Part shown: positions 40,708 through 47,671 of the stretch, in pieces
How the letters are laid out: every line of letters starts with the position of its first letter
Position numbering within the stretch: position 1 is the first letter of the stretch
Assembly: GCA_965230985.1 (NCBI GenBank)
Contig: OZ246399.1
Coordinates: forward strand, 124,001-188,000
DNA length: 64,000 nt
Direction of reading: 5' to 3'
Source of the DNA: UBA2211 sp035404185
GTDB lineage: Bacteria > Patescibacteriota > Minisyncoccia > Minisyncoccales > Minisyncoccaceae
Position numbers and translations under genes: made by a program
Notes under the pieces: generated by a model
Database searches by the model: none
Told to the model about the DNA's origin: nothing
Seen by the model: only the letters and a program-made list of their open reading frames with translations

Positions 40708-41802
40708 TTATTTTATTCTTAAAGACATCCAATGTCTTTGAGGCTGGAAGCTTAATATCTGGAATTCGTATTCCTTATTTAATTCAAGCTTTTCTTTCAT
40801 TTTTATTTCAGAACCAAATTCAGAAATATGTATTAATCCTTGTATCTTAGTATCAGATTCTTTTGAATTATTATCAATAAGTTGGATAAAGGCTCCAAAA
40901 GGATTAAATCTAACAACCAAACCCTTAACAACATCGTTTGTCTTGTAATTTAAATTCTGCCAAGGATCTTTCTTTAAATTCTTTATAGATAAAGAAACTC
41001 TGCCTTGTGAAATATCAATAACCTGAGCTTTAACGTCTTGCCCTACTTCAACTACTTGAGCTGGGTCTTCAATTAATTGCCAATCTAATTCAGAAATATG
41101 AACTAGCCCTTCTAGGTCTGAATCTTCTGGGCCTGCATCAGGAAGGGTAAATTTAATAAAAGCTCCAAAATTAACAATTCCTGAAACCTTTCCTTCGACG
41201 ATATCACCTACCTTTAACGATTTAATCGCTTTCTGTAGTGTTTCACTTTCTTTTGATTCTTCGGTTAATATGATTTGTCCGGCTTTTTCATCAAAATCCA
41301 AAATCTTAACTTTAATATCTTGACCAATAAAAGATTGCAGTTTTCTTAAAATCTTTGATTTATCACCTTCTGGAACTCTGGGATAGTTATCGGGAGATAA
41401 TTGAGAGGTCGGCAAGAAAGCAGGAATACCAGCAACTTCGGTGATAAGGCCTCCTTTATTTACCTTACTAATCCTAACTGCAAATTCTTGATTTAAATCT
41501 TTCTTTCCTTTAATTGTTTGCCAAGCTAATTCTTTCTCAGCTTCTCTTAAAGATAATTCAACAAAGCCTTCTTCATTTTCAGGCTCAACAACTTTAACTG
41601 AGATAGTATCTCCTATTTTAATGTTTTTTAAAACGTTTTTTGCGTTTTGGTATTCTGCACCGTAGATAATGCCTGTTTTTCTCGGACCAATATCTAAATA
41701 CATAGCTAAATTCTCGATAGCGAGAATTTTACCGTCTATAATTTCTCCATTTCTGGGAATTTGGACGTTATCGGTTAGTTTTTGTAATGTTTCGTTTTGC
41801 AT
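40708..41802 (-). CDS. rpsA: Ribosomal protein S1-like, four S1 domains
   Basis: A 364-residue protein with four OB-fold S1 repeats. The clearest are GDIVEGKVSGIVNFGAFIKF...LEGLVHISEL (third) and NDVVKGLVVRFNPFGAFIQL...IQGLIHISEF (fourth); two more diverged ones precede them. S1 helps the 30S subunit bind mRNA. The start at 41802 is fixed by AAGGAGA just upstream, one of few clear Shine-Dalgarno sequences in this window; a start at 41838 lacks one and would lie within the promoter. Confidence 0.92.
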   Translation of the reverse strand: MQNETLQKLTDNVQIPRNGEIIDGKILAIENLAMYLDIGPRKTGIIYGAEYQNAKNVLKNIKIGDTISVKVVEPENEEGFVELSLREAEKELAWQTIKGKKDLNQEFAVRISKVNKGGLITEVAGIPAFLPTSQLSPDNYPRVPEGDKSKILRKLQSFIGQDIKVKILDFDEKAGQIILTEESKESETLQKAIKSLKVGDIVEGKVSGIVNFGAFIKFTLPDAGPEDSDLEGLVHISELDWQLIEDPAQVVEVGQDVKAQVIDISQGRVSLSIKNLKKDPWQNLNYKTNDVVKGLVVRFNPFGAFIQLIDNNSKESDTKIQGLIHISEFGSEIKMKEKLELNKEYEFQILSFQPQRHWMSLRIK

Positions 41803-41814
41803 ATATCTCCTTAT

Positions 41815-41843
41815 ATCATAAAGGTTTAATATTATCAAGTCAA
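41815..41843 (-). promoter_or_regulatory. Promoter of the S1 gene
   Basis: TTGACT (41838-41843), 17-bp spacer, TATGAT (41815-41820). The -35 abuts the T-run of the upstream terminator. Confidence 0.75.
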
Positions 41844-41873
41844 AGAAAAAGCGCCTCGGAATACGAGTAGCGC
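41841..41873 (-). terminator. Terminator of the 89-residue protein gene
   Basis: On the minus strand GCGC-TA-CTCG, loop, CGAGGCGC, then TTTTTCTTT. The run merges into the -35 of the next gene. Confidence 0.75.
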
Positions 41874-41892
41874 GAATAGAAAAAGAAAAAAA

Positions 41893-42162
41893 TTAGAAAC
41901 AACGAGTAGTGAATTTAGACACCATTGCAACTATTTCTGTGTTGGTACTAATCGACATTCTTTTCTTTGATTTTTCGAGGGAATCAACTATAACATGATC
42001 TGACTCAGGATCAAGCTCGATAATTACCACTGGCAATACTACAGATTCTTCCTTTCCCCTCTTTTTCTTTGGCTTTATTTGAAGAAAGATTTTTCCTCCT
42101 TCTTGTAAAAGGTCTTCTAACTGTCCCATGACATTTAAAATCATCGCTTTTGTTTTTGCCAT
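41893..42162 (-). CDS. Small protein of unknown function
   Basis: An 89-residue soluble protein with predicted beta strands (KIFLQIKP, ESVVLPVVIIELD, SDHVIVDSL) and a basic loop (KPKKKRGKEE). No family is recognised. It is monocistronic, with its own promoter (42184-42213), a strong Shine-Dalgarno sequence (GGAGG about 8 bases before the ATG) and its own terminator. This suggests high expression. Confidence 0.6.
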   Translation of the reverse strand: MAKTKAMILNVMGQLEDLLQEGGKIFLQIKPKKKRGKEESVVLPVVIIELDPESDHVIVDSLEKSKKRMSISTNTEIVAMVSKFTTRCF

Positions 42163-42183
42163 TTAGGACCTCCGTCCACATGG

Positions 42184-42213
42184 ATTTTACATTATAATCC
42201 CTATCCAAGTCAA
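42184..42213 (-). promoter_or_regulatory. Promoter of the 89-residue protein gene
   Basis: TTGACT (42208-42213), 18-bp spacer, TAAAAT (42184-42189). A TATAAT at 42191-42196 is an alternative -10 without a good -35. Confidence 0.55.
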
Positions 42214-42245
42214 ATATTGACTAAAATGGCATGTGGACAAAACCA

Positions 42246-42274
42246 TTGACTAAAACAGCCCTATGAGTTAAAAT
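42246..42274 (+). promoter_or_regulatory. Promoter of the 3D-domain protein gene
   Basis: TTGACT (42246-42251), 17-bp spacer, TAAAAT (42269-42274). Confidence 0.7.
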
Positions 42275-42283
42275 ATGTTCATT

Positions 42284-42297
42284 CCTGCTGAGCAGGA
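42284..42297 (+). promoter_or_regulatory. Leader hairpin covering the ribosome-binding site
   Basis: CCTGC-TGA-GCAGG forms a 5-bp hairpin in the leader of the next gene. Its 3' arm contains the AGGA that would bind 16S rRNA 9 bases before the ATG. Confidence 0.45.
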
Positions 42298-42305
42298 TTT
42301 TATAT

Positions 42306-42809
42306 ATGCTTAATAAGCAAAACTTCACAATTATACTTTTTGCGGTTATCATTTTCTCTTTCTCGGCACTGATATTAACTATTGACGCCAAATCGGATAA
42401 TACTAACTTGGCTCAAGGTTCCATATCAGAAAAGAGTTATTCTTTGGAAAACAATACTTTAGCGGTATTTTCCAACAAAGAAGACAGAGACGAGGATGCT
42501 GACCAATCAAAGCATAAGAAGATAAAAGTTATCATTACTGCCTATTCTTCTACGACATGGCAAACCGATGATACCCCCTTCATTACCGCTAATGGTTCAA
42601 CAGTAAGGGATGGTATAGTGGCAAATAACATGCTACCATTCGGAACAGAATTAAGAATACCTGAACTTTATGGAAATAAAGTATTCACAGTAGAAGATAG
42701 AATGCATTCTAGAAAAAGCGACTACCAATTAGATATATGGTTCCCTACTCTTGAACAGGCTCAAGAATTCGGAGTTAAGGAAACATACATTGAAGTATTG
42801 GAGATATAA
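42306..42809 (+). CDS. 3D-domain (double-psi beta-barrel) cell-wall protein
   Basis: A 167-residue protein with an N-terminal signal or anchor helix (8-26), a polar linker and a C-terminal 3D domain (about 75-165). That domain carries VIITAYSSTTWQTDDTPFITANG, DGIVANNMLPFGTELRIP and KVFTVEDRMH; three conserved Asp give the name. The domain is related to the MltA catalytic fold, so a lytic transglycosylase-like role in wall remodelling is possible. It is a plus-strand gene in a minus-strand region, with its own promoter and a strong terminator. Confidence 0.88.
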   Translation: MLNKQNFTIILFAVIIFSFSALILTIDAKSDNTNLAQGSISEKSYSLENNTLAVFSNKEDRDEDADQSKHKKIKVIITAYSSTTWQTDDTPFITANGSTVRDGIVANNMLPFGTELRIPELYGNKVFTVEDRMHSRKSDYQLDIWFPTLEQAQEFGVKETYIEVLEI

Positions 42810-42810
42810 A

Positions 42811-42839
42811 AACACACTGGTTAGACCAGTGTGTTTTTT
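42811..42839 (+). terminator. Intrinsic terminator after the 3D-domain gene
   Basis: A perfect 10-bp stem AACACACTGG/CCAGTGTGTT with loop TTAGA and a T-run. Confidence 0.92.
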
Positions 42840-42842
42840 ATG

Positions 42843-42926
42843 TGCCTCGGGTGGGACTTGAACCCACAAGGGTGTTTACCCGCAGCATTTTAAGTGCTGT
42901 ATGTTTGCCAATTTCATCACCGAGGC
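42843..42926 (-). tRNA. tRNA-Leu (anticodon TAA)
   Basis: A class II tRNA with acceptor GCCTCGG/CCGAGGC, perfect stem CAGCA/TGCTG around loop CTTAAAA, long variable arm, T-arm GTGGGTTCAAGTCCCAC. CCA is not encoded. Confidence 0.95.
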
Positions 42927-42930
42927 ATGT

Positions 42931-43395
42931 TTATTTCTTGCGACCACGATAGTTTGGTTTTAAGCTATGACAGTTGGGACAAAGTATTTGTAAATTACTT
43001 AAACTGTTATTATGAGAATCACCATCTATATGATGTAGTTCTAATGGCAATCGACCATCAAAACTTTTTTGCGACCAACCACATTCCTCACATTGTGGTT
43101 TTTTCAATCCTTCTTTAATTAACCTATTCTTAAGTTTATAACTCTGGAAATTATTATCTTTAATTAAAATTTTGTCTAGAGGTATCTTTGGTGTAAATAA
43201 AAATTGTAATCCCCTATTCCATCCCTTTCCTTTAAAATGAGAGATGTCAAAATCATATTCTTTGATATATTTCTTTAATTGCGCATAATTTCCTCCAGCT
43301 GCTTTCAAGTTTAATTTATTTAAAACTTGCCTATAACTATATGAGCTTTTAATAGCTTCTTTTAATTGAATTTTTGTCCAGGTTTTTCTATCCAT
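42931..43395 (-). CDS. HNH endonuclease, free-standing, directly 5' of tRNA-Leu
   Basis: A 154-residue protein. The N-terminal helical region (WTKIQLKEAIKSSYSYRQVLNKLNL) resembles the DNA-binding head of HNH homing endonucleases. The C-terminal HNH domain has CEECGW, LPLELHHIDGD, NNSLSNLQILCPNCHSL, with two CxxC pairs and the H-H-N core complete. The ATG at 43395 is chosen because the -10 box (43403-43408) overlaps the earlier start codons, so the mRNA begins at or next to this ATG. The stop lies 4 bases before tRNA-Leu(TAA). Confidence 0.88.
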   Translation of the reverse strand: MDRKTWTKIQLKEAIKSSYSYRQVLNKLNLKAAGGNYAQLKKYIKEYDFDISHFKGKGWNRGLQFLFTPKIPLDKILIKDNNFQSYKLKNRLIKEGLKKPQCEECGWSQKSFDGRLPLELHHIDGDSHNNSLSNLQILCPNCHSLKPNYRGRKK

Positions 43396-43402
43396 TAAAA
43401 CA

Positions 43403-43432
43403 ATCATACCATTAGGCATACTCACAAGTCAA
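43403..43432 (-). promoter_or_regulatory. Promoter of the HNH gene
   Basis: TTGACT (43427-43432), 18-bp spacer, TATGAT (43403-43408). The predicted start is within 1-3 bases of the ATG, so the mRNA is probably leaderless. Confidence 0.65.
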
Positions 43433-43467
43433 TTACTCTCTTGCCTTTACTTATTTTGAAAGATCTG

Positions 43468-43539
43468 AGGCGTGGGCGGGAATTGCACCCGCGTATAAGA
43501 GTTTTGCAGACTCTCGCCTTACTGCTTGGCCACCACGCC
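43468..43539 (-). tRNA. tRNA-Cys (anticodon GCA)
   Basis: Acceptor GGCGTGG/CCACGCC, anticodon loop CTGCAAA in stem AGAGT/ACTCT, T-arm GCGGGTGCAATTCCCGC. Discriminator T as expected for Cys; CCA is not encoded. The T-loop starts TGCAA instead of TTCAA. Confidence 0.9.
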
Positions 43540-43565
43540 CTAGCCATATAAAGAGAATACCAAGA

Positions 43566-43919
43566 TTATTCGTTTTTTTCAATATCCTCCTTTCTTATCT
43601 TCGCTAATAGCTCTTCTATTCTTCCCGCTTCCTTTGTTTTTGTTTCTTTCAAAAATTCTATCTTGGGAACCGGTCTCATTTTCAATTTCTTATTTAATAT
43701 CTGTTGCAATTCATAGATATGCCTATTTAATAAAGACAAAACATTATCAAAATTTTCTTCAGGGATAACAGAGATATAAACCTTACATTGGAAAAGACTA
43801 CCTGAACATTCAACCCTTGTAATAGTTAAAAGCGTCCCCGGAAAAATATCTATTTCTTTTAAAATAATATCTCCCAACTCTTGCTGTATCAAGCTATTAA
43901 CTTTTTCTATTCTAAACAT
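43566..43919 (-). CDS. rbfA: Ribosome-binding factor A
   Basis: A 117-residue KH-fold protein. It opens RIEKVNSLIQQELGDIIL, with DIFPGTLLTITRVECSGSLFQCKVYISVI in the centre and MRPVPKIEFLKE near the end, all RbfA signatures. It helps mature the 30S subunit. It follows infB by 1 bp, the usual infB-rbfA order. The ATG at 43919 was preferred over 43958, which lies inside infB. Confidence 0.92.
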   Translation of the reverse strand: MFRIEKVNSLIQQELGDIILKEIDIFPGTLLTITRVECSGSLFQCKVYISVIPEENFDNVLSLLNRHIYELQQILNKKLKMRPVPKIEFLKETKTKEAGRIEELLAKIRKEDIEKNE

Positions 43920-43920
43920 A

Positions 43921-45411
43921 TTATAGTTCTTCTTGCTTATACTCTTCCTTAAAAACAACCAAAGTATCTCCTTCTTTTATTCTTTCGCTACCCTGATAAA
44001 GTATTCCACACTCTTTTCCTTTCTTAACAACATCGAAGTCTTTTTTGTTTGACTGTAATTCAATTATTCTTCCATGACCAATCTTTTCTTCTTCTCTAAA
44101 TATTTCTAATAATGCTCCTTTTTGCACCTCTCCTTCAATAACATTACCTCCCACTATCTGCCTATTTTTCTCTGTTCTAAAAATAGCCAAAACTTCAATC
44201 TCTCCTAAGTCAATTCTTTCTTTTTCTTTAGTCAGTTTTCTTTCCATTAATTCTCTTACTTTCTGAGCTAACTCATAAATAATAGAAAAATCGTAAACTT
44301 TAACTTTATTATTTTCAGCACTAATTTCTGCCACTTTGTCTTTTTTTACTCTAAAAGCAATAATTACTGCTTCACTGGTTTTTGCCATTTTAACATCCTG
44401 CTCTGTAATATCCCCCACCTCACTTCTGATTACACGGATACAAATATTATCTTGTGGTAAAATTTTCAAAACTTCTTCTATTCCCTCAAGAGAACCCTGT
44501 GCATCTCCCTTAATTACTAAATTTAAATATTTTTTACTAGGGTCAAATTCAAAAGCATCTCTCTTTATTTCTCTTTGCTTTAAATTAGCCTTAGCTTCTT
44601 CATAAGAGGAATATGCGCGAAACTTTTCTCCTACCGCGGGGACATTTTCAAACCCAATAATTACCACTGGATCAGATGGATCAGCTTCTTTTATTTCTTT
44701 TTGTAAAAAATCTCCTAAATTCTTAATTTTGCCCACAACAGAATCAGTTCCAATAAAATCTCCTCGCCCTAATGTCCCATTTTCTACTAAAACAGTAGTT
44801 GTTGGTCCCTTCTTTGGATCAAGATATGCTTCGACAATCGTTCCTTCGGCTAAAACTCCTGTTTCTGCTTTTAAATCTTCTACTTCGGCAACTAATTGAA
44901 TCATATCTAATAAATCTGTTATACCCTGTCCCGTCTTAGCTGATATTTCAACCGTCGGAACTTGCCCCCCCCACGATTCAACAAGAATATCTTCTTTGGA
45001 TAATTGTTGTTTAACCATCTCTGGATTAGCTCCTGGTTTGTCCATTTTATTCAAAGCCACTATAGTTGTTAATTTAGCATTTTTGATAAGAGCAATAGCT
45101 TCTTTAGTTTGTTTTTTAACTCCCTCGCCAGCATCAATAACTAAAACAGCAATATCTGCCAATTTAGATCCTCTACCTCTTATCGCTGAAAAAGATTCAT
45201 GACCAGGAGTATCAATAAAGGTTATCTTCTTTTGATTGTGTTCTATTTGATAAGCGCCAACGTGCTGAGTAATTCCACCTGATTCTTTTTCTAAAACATT
45301 GAATTCTCTAATTGCCATCAATAAGGAGGTTTTGCCGTGATCAATATGCCCCAAAACAACCACCACTGGCGGTCTTGAAATTACATCAGGTTGTTTATTA
45401 TTTTCTGCCAT
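43921..45411 (-). CDS. infB: Translation initiation factor IF-2, short form
   Basis: A 496-residue IF-2 lacking the long N-terminal extension of most bacteria; it begins almost directly at the G domain. G1 is GHIDHGKTS, G3 FIDTPGHESF, G4 NKMD and G5 SAKTGQGI. Domains II-IV follow, ending with a beta-barrel C2 domain that binds fMet-tRNA. The start at 45411 lies 17 bases after tRNA-Ser(CGA); a start at 45453 would lie within the tRNA. Confidence 0.95.
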   Translation of the reverse strand: MAENNKQPDVISRPPVVVVLGHIDHGKTSLLMAIREFNVLEKESGGITQHVGAYQIEHNQKKITFIDTPGHESFSAIRGRGSKLADIAVLVIDAGEGVKKQTKEAIALIKNAKLTTIVALNKMDKPGANPEMVKQQLSKEDILVESWGGQVPTVEISAKTGQGITDLLDMIQLVAEVEDLKAETGVLAEGTIVEAYLDPKKGPTTTVLVENGTLGRGDFIGTDSVVGKIKNLGDFLQKEIKEADPSDPVVIIGFENVPAVGEKFRAYSSYEEAKANLKQREIKRDAFEFDPSKKYLNLVIKGDAQGSLEGIEEVLKILPQDNICIRVIRSEVGDITEQDVKMAKTSEAVIIAFRVKKDKVAEISAENNKVKVYDFSIIYELAQKVRELMERKLTKEKERIDLGEIEVLAIFRTEKNRQIVGGNVIEGEVQKGALLEIFREEEKIGHGRIIELQSNKKDFDVVKKGKECGILYQGSERIKEGDTLVVFKEEYKQEEL

Positions 45412-45428
45412 ATTTTTAGTCCTTAAAG

Positions 45429-45515
45429 CGGAGAGAGTGAGATTCGAACTCACGGTGAGAATTACCCCACAATGGTTTTCGAAACCATCCCCTTAAGCCG
45501 CTCAGGCATCTCTCC
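45429..45515 (-). tRNA. tRNA-Ser (anticodon CGA)
   Basis: A class II tRNA with acceptor GGAGAGA/TCTCTCC, loop TTCGAAA in stem ATGGT/ACCAT, long variable arm, discriminator G. CCA is not encoded. Confidence 0.95.
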
Positions 45516-45524
45516 TAAATATGT

Positions 45525-46538
45525 TTAAAGACTATCACTTTTCCCCCTTAAAAGCAATTTAAAAGAAGGAAAATCATTATCATATACCATCTCTTTTGGG
45601 AGAATATTAGAAAATCTTTTTCCTATTGTCTGGACTAAATAATTAGATATCTGACCTTTTAATATTTTGAATTTAAAAAATCTAACTGTTTCCTTTTTAT
45701 ATTTCTTAAAATCAGGAAAAGTTTTAATTAAAATATCAGCAGCGTAAAGACCCCAAATTATTCCTCCCCCACTCCATGGCTTAGTTAATCCCATCGCATC
45801 TCCGCAAAGAGTAACGTTTTTTTCTTTTGGAAAAATTAATCCTGCATTGAATAATGAAAATTTAGGACAAGGAATAGCAGCGGCAGAAAAAGAATCTTTC
45901 TCAATTCCCCTTATTTCCAATATCTTATCTGCTTTCTTTTTAACCTCCGATTGATTGCCTAGTGCTCCATATTCAATCTTCTCTCCCTTAGGAATCTTCC
46001 AACAAAAACCAAAAATATCTGACGACGCAAATGTTTCAGTAATATTTGAATTGTTCTTTATTAAAGAATAAGCCTGAATTCCATTTTTAATTTTAGGATC
46101 AGGTAAATTTAAACTTCTTCTAATAGCAGAAAAGGCGCCGTCACATCCGATAATCCTATCAAATCCTTGCGGCACCTTTTTAATCTCTTGTCCTAGGATA
46201 ATCCTCGTCCCAGCTTTCTTGTTTAAATCTAAAAGAATACTTATCAACATTTCCCTATTAAGAGCCAAATGCTTAGGATTAAAATTAAGTTTAACTTTTC
46301 CTTTAGGAAAATTAATGATACAAAAAAATATTTTATTCTCTATACACTTTCCTGTAATAGGGATAAACTGCTTAATTCTTTCTGAAACCAAAGATGAACA
46401 ACATTTCTTACCAAGAACGTCTTCTTTTTTCCTGTCGAAAAGAGAGACTTCGTGTCCCATTTCTGATAATTTCCAAGAAATATATAATCCCATCACTCCC
46501 CCGCCAACTACGGCCACTTTTATTTTTTTATTGTCCAT
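45525..46538 (-). CDS. FAD-dependent oxidoreductase, geranylgeranyl-reductase-like
   Basis: A 337-residue flavoprotein. The N-terminal Rossmann motif VAVVGGGVMGLYISWKLSEMGHEVSLFDR binds FAD. GCDGAFSAIRRSLNL and VTLCGDAMGLTKPWSGGGIIWGLYAA are the DG and GD motifs of the p-hydroxybenzoate hydroxylase/GGR superfamily. CCSSLVSERI after the FAD motif resembles the CSG-type segment of geranylgeranyl reductases. It may reduce an isoprenoid or another hydrophobic substrate. Flanked by tRNA-Gly(TCC) 20 bases upstream and tRNA-Ser 9 bases downstream. Confidence 0.8.
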   Translation of the reverse strand: MDNKKIKVAVVGGGVMGLYISWKLSEMGHEVSLFDRKKEDVLGKKCCSSLVSERIKQFIPITGKCIENKIFFCIINFPKGKVKLNFNPKHLALNREMLISILLDLNKKAGTRIILGQEIKKVPQGFDRIIGCDGAFSAIRRSLNLPDPKIKNGIQAYSLIKNNSNITETFASSDIFGFCWKIPKGEKIEYGALGNQSEVKKKADKILEIRGIEKDSFSAAAIPCPKFSLFNAGLIFPKEKNVTLCGDAMGLTKPWSGGGIIWGLYAADILIKTFPDFKKYKKETVRFFKFKILKGQISNYLVQTIGKRFSNILPKEMVYDNDFPSFKLLLRGKSDSL

Positions 46539-46558
46539 TATTTTCAGGAGATATAATA

Positions 46559-46632
46559 TGGAGCGAGTGAAGGGAATCGAACCCTCATGTACAGCTTGGA
46601 AGGCTGTCGCTCTACCATTGAGCTACACTCGC
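46559..46632 (-). tRNA. tRNA-Gly (anticodon TCC)
   Basis: Acceptor GCGAGTG/CACTCGC, loop CTTCCAA in stem ACAGC/GCTGT, T-arm AGGGTTCGATTCCCT, discriminator T, CCA encoded. Confidence 0.95.
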
Positions 46633-46643
46633 GAGAAACCCTT

Positions 46644-46715
46644 TCGGGGCACTGAGATTCGAACTCAGAATAAATCCTCCCAAAGGACTCGTGATGGCCG
46701 TTTCACTATGCCCCG
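46644..46715 (-). tRNA. tRNA-Pro (anticodon TGG)
   Basis: Acceptor CGGGGCA/TGCCCCG with the C1-G72 pair of proline, loop TTTGGGA, T-arm CTGAGTTCGAATCTCAG. CCA is not encoded. The D-stem is only about 3 bp (GTG/CAC). Confidence 0.88.
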
Positions 46716-46727
46716 TGCTACTTCCTT

Positions 46728-46756
46728 TTTATATCATCTTTCTGTTTCAGAGTCAA
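46728..46756 (-). promoter_or_regulatory. Promoter of tRNA-Pro-tRNA-Gly-FAD gene
   Basis: TTGACT (46751-46756), 17-bp spacer, TATAAA (46728-46733), 12 bases before tRNA-Pro. Confidence 0.7.
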
Positions 46757-46895
46757 AAACATTCCTCAACTTTTATTGATATTTTTATAACATAGTAAAT
46801 CTTAATGTGTTTCAAGTCCCGTTAGTCACCCATTAAGGGAAAATTGGCGCAAAACAAACCGGGAGGTTATTTAAGATAAAATTAAATATTTTACG

Positions 46896-47483
46896 TTATA
46901 TTGGTAAAATATTTTTTTTATTCTTAAATGCTATAACTTCCGAATTTCTAATAAGAATAGTTCTTGTGGTTGTATATGTCATTCCTTTATTTGGTTGCAT
47001 TTCAAATCCAAGATAAATACAATTTATTCCTCTAGTAGAAACCTCTTTAATAGCTGGCTGCAAATCAGAATCAGAACTACCTAAAATTATTAAATCAGCT
47101 TTTTTATCACAAGCCAAAATAACCATATCTACTCCAATTCTTACGTCTACACCTTTTTCCTTAAAAACTAATATACCAGCTTTATTAATATTTCCCCTAA
47201 CACTACCAGCCATTATCACTTTAAAACCACAACCCTCTAGGTGGGTCTTAAGCAGTCTCTGCTCTTCGATTAATTGCTTGGATTTTCCCGAACTTTTAGA
47301 ATGCTTTTTAATACGAGCGAAATAAAACCATACCTCATTAACGTCTATTCCTTCAAGAACCTTATTAAAAAGACCCTCAAAGTCGTACTCATGCCAGACT
47401 AAACTATTATTTACTTCAGATTGAAAAACACTTTTTATTTTACCTTTAAAATTTTCTCCATCTATAAGTAAAATGTTTTTCAT
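46896..47483 (-). CDS. NYN-domain (LabA/DUF88-type) putative ribonuclease
   Basis: A 195-residue PIN-like protein. The start KNILLIDGENFKG carries the first catalytic Asp, and VDVRIGVDMVILACDKKADLIILGSSDSDLQPAIKEV carries the remaining acidic residues (KGVDV, D in VDM, SDSDL). NYN domains cleave structured RNA, often in tRNA or rRNA processing. The ATG at 47483 was chosen because the domain starts at once; an upstream TTG start at 47516 would lie inside the leader hairpin. Its leader holds a terminator-like structure. Confidence 0.85.
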   Translation of the reverse strand: MKNILLIDGENFKGKIKSVFQSEVNNSLVWHEYDFEGLFNKVLEGIDVNEVWFYFARIKKHSKSSGKSKQLIEEQRLLKTHLEGCGFKVIMAGSVRGNINKAGILVFKEKGVDVRIGVDMVILACDKKADLIILGSSDSDLQPAIKEVSTRGINCIYLGFEMQPNKGMTYTTTRTILIRNSEVIAFKNKKNILPI

Positions 47484-47545
47484 GTATAATTGGGGTATAT
47501 TTAATAAAAACCCCAACGGACCTTTCGGCTGGCTGGGGCGTGTAT
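47484..47545 (-). promoter_or_regulatory. Leader with two mutually exclusive hairpins
   Basis: In the minus-strand RNA, CCCCA (47534-47538) can pair with TGGGG (47511-47515), with a TTTTT run directly after, as an intrinsic terminator. The same TTGGGG segment (47511-47516) can instead pair with CCCCAA (47490-47495) just before the start codon. Confidence 0.5.
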
Positions 47546-47551
47546 GTATTC

Positions 47552-47579
47552 AATATAACCCATCTAAATTTAAAGTCAA
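47552..47579 (-). promoter_or_regulatory. Promoter of the NYN gene
   Basis: TTGACT (47574-47579), 16-bp spacer, TATATT (47552-47557). It lies between the vanW-like stop and the leader hairpin. Confidence 0.6.
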
Positions 47580-47671
47580 TACCCTGTCAATCTTCTGATT
47601 AAAATCAAGTAACTCTACTCCTATTCCCTTCCAATTTAAAATTATGAATGCATCACATAACCAACCAATTA

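Noticed and set aside
46716..46895. A 180-bp gap that might hold a small RNA
   Set aside because: Only the tRNA-Pro promoter is convincing; no stable structure or terminator was found.
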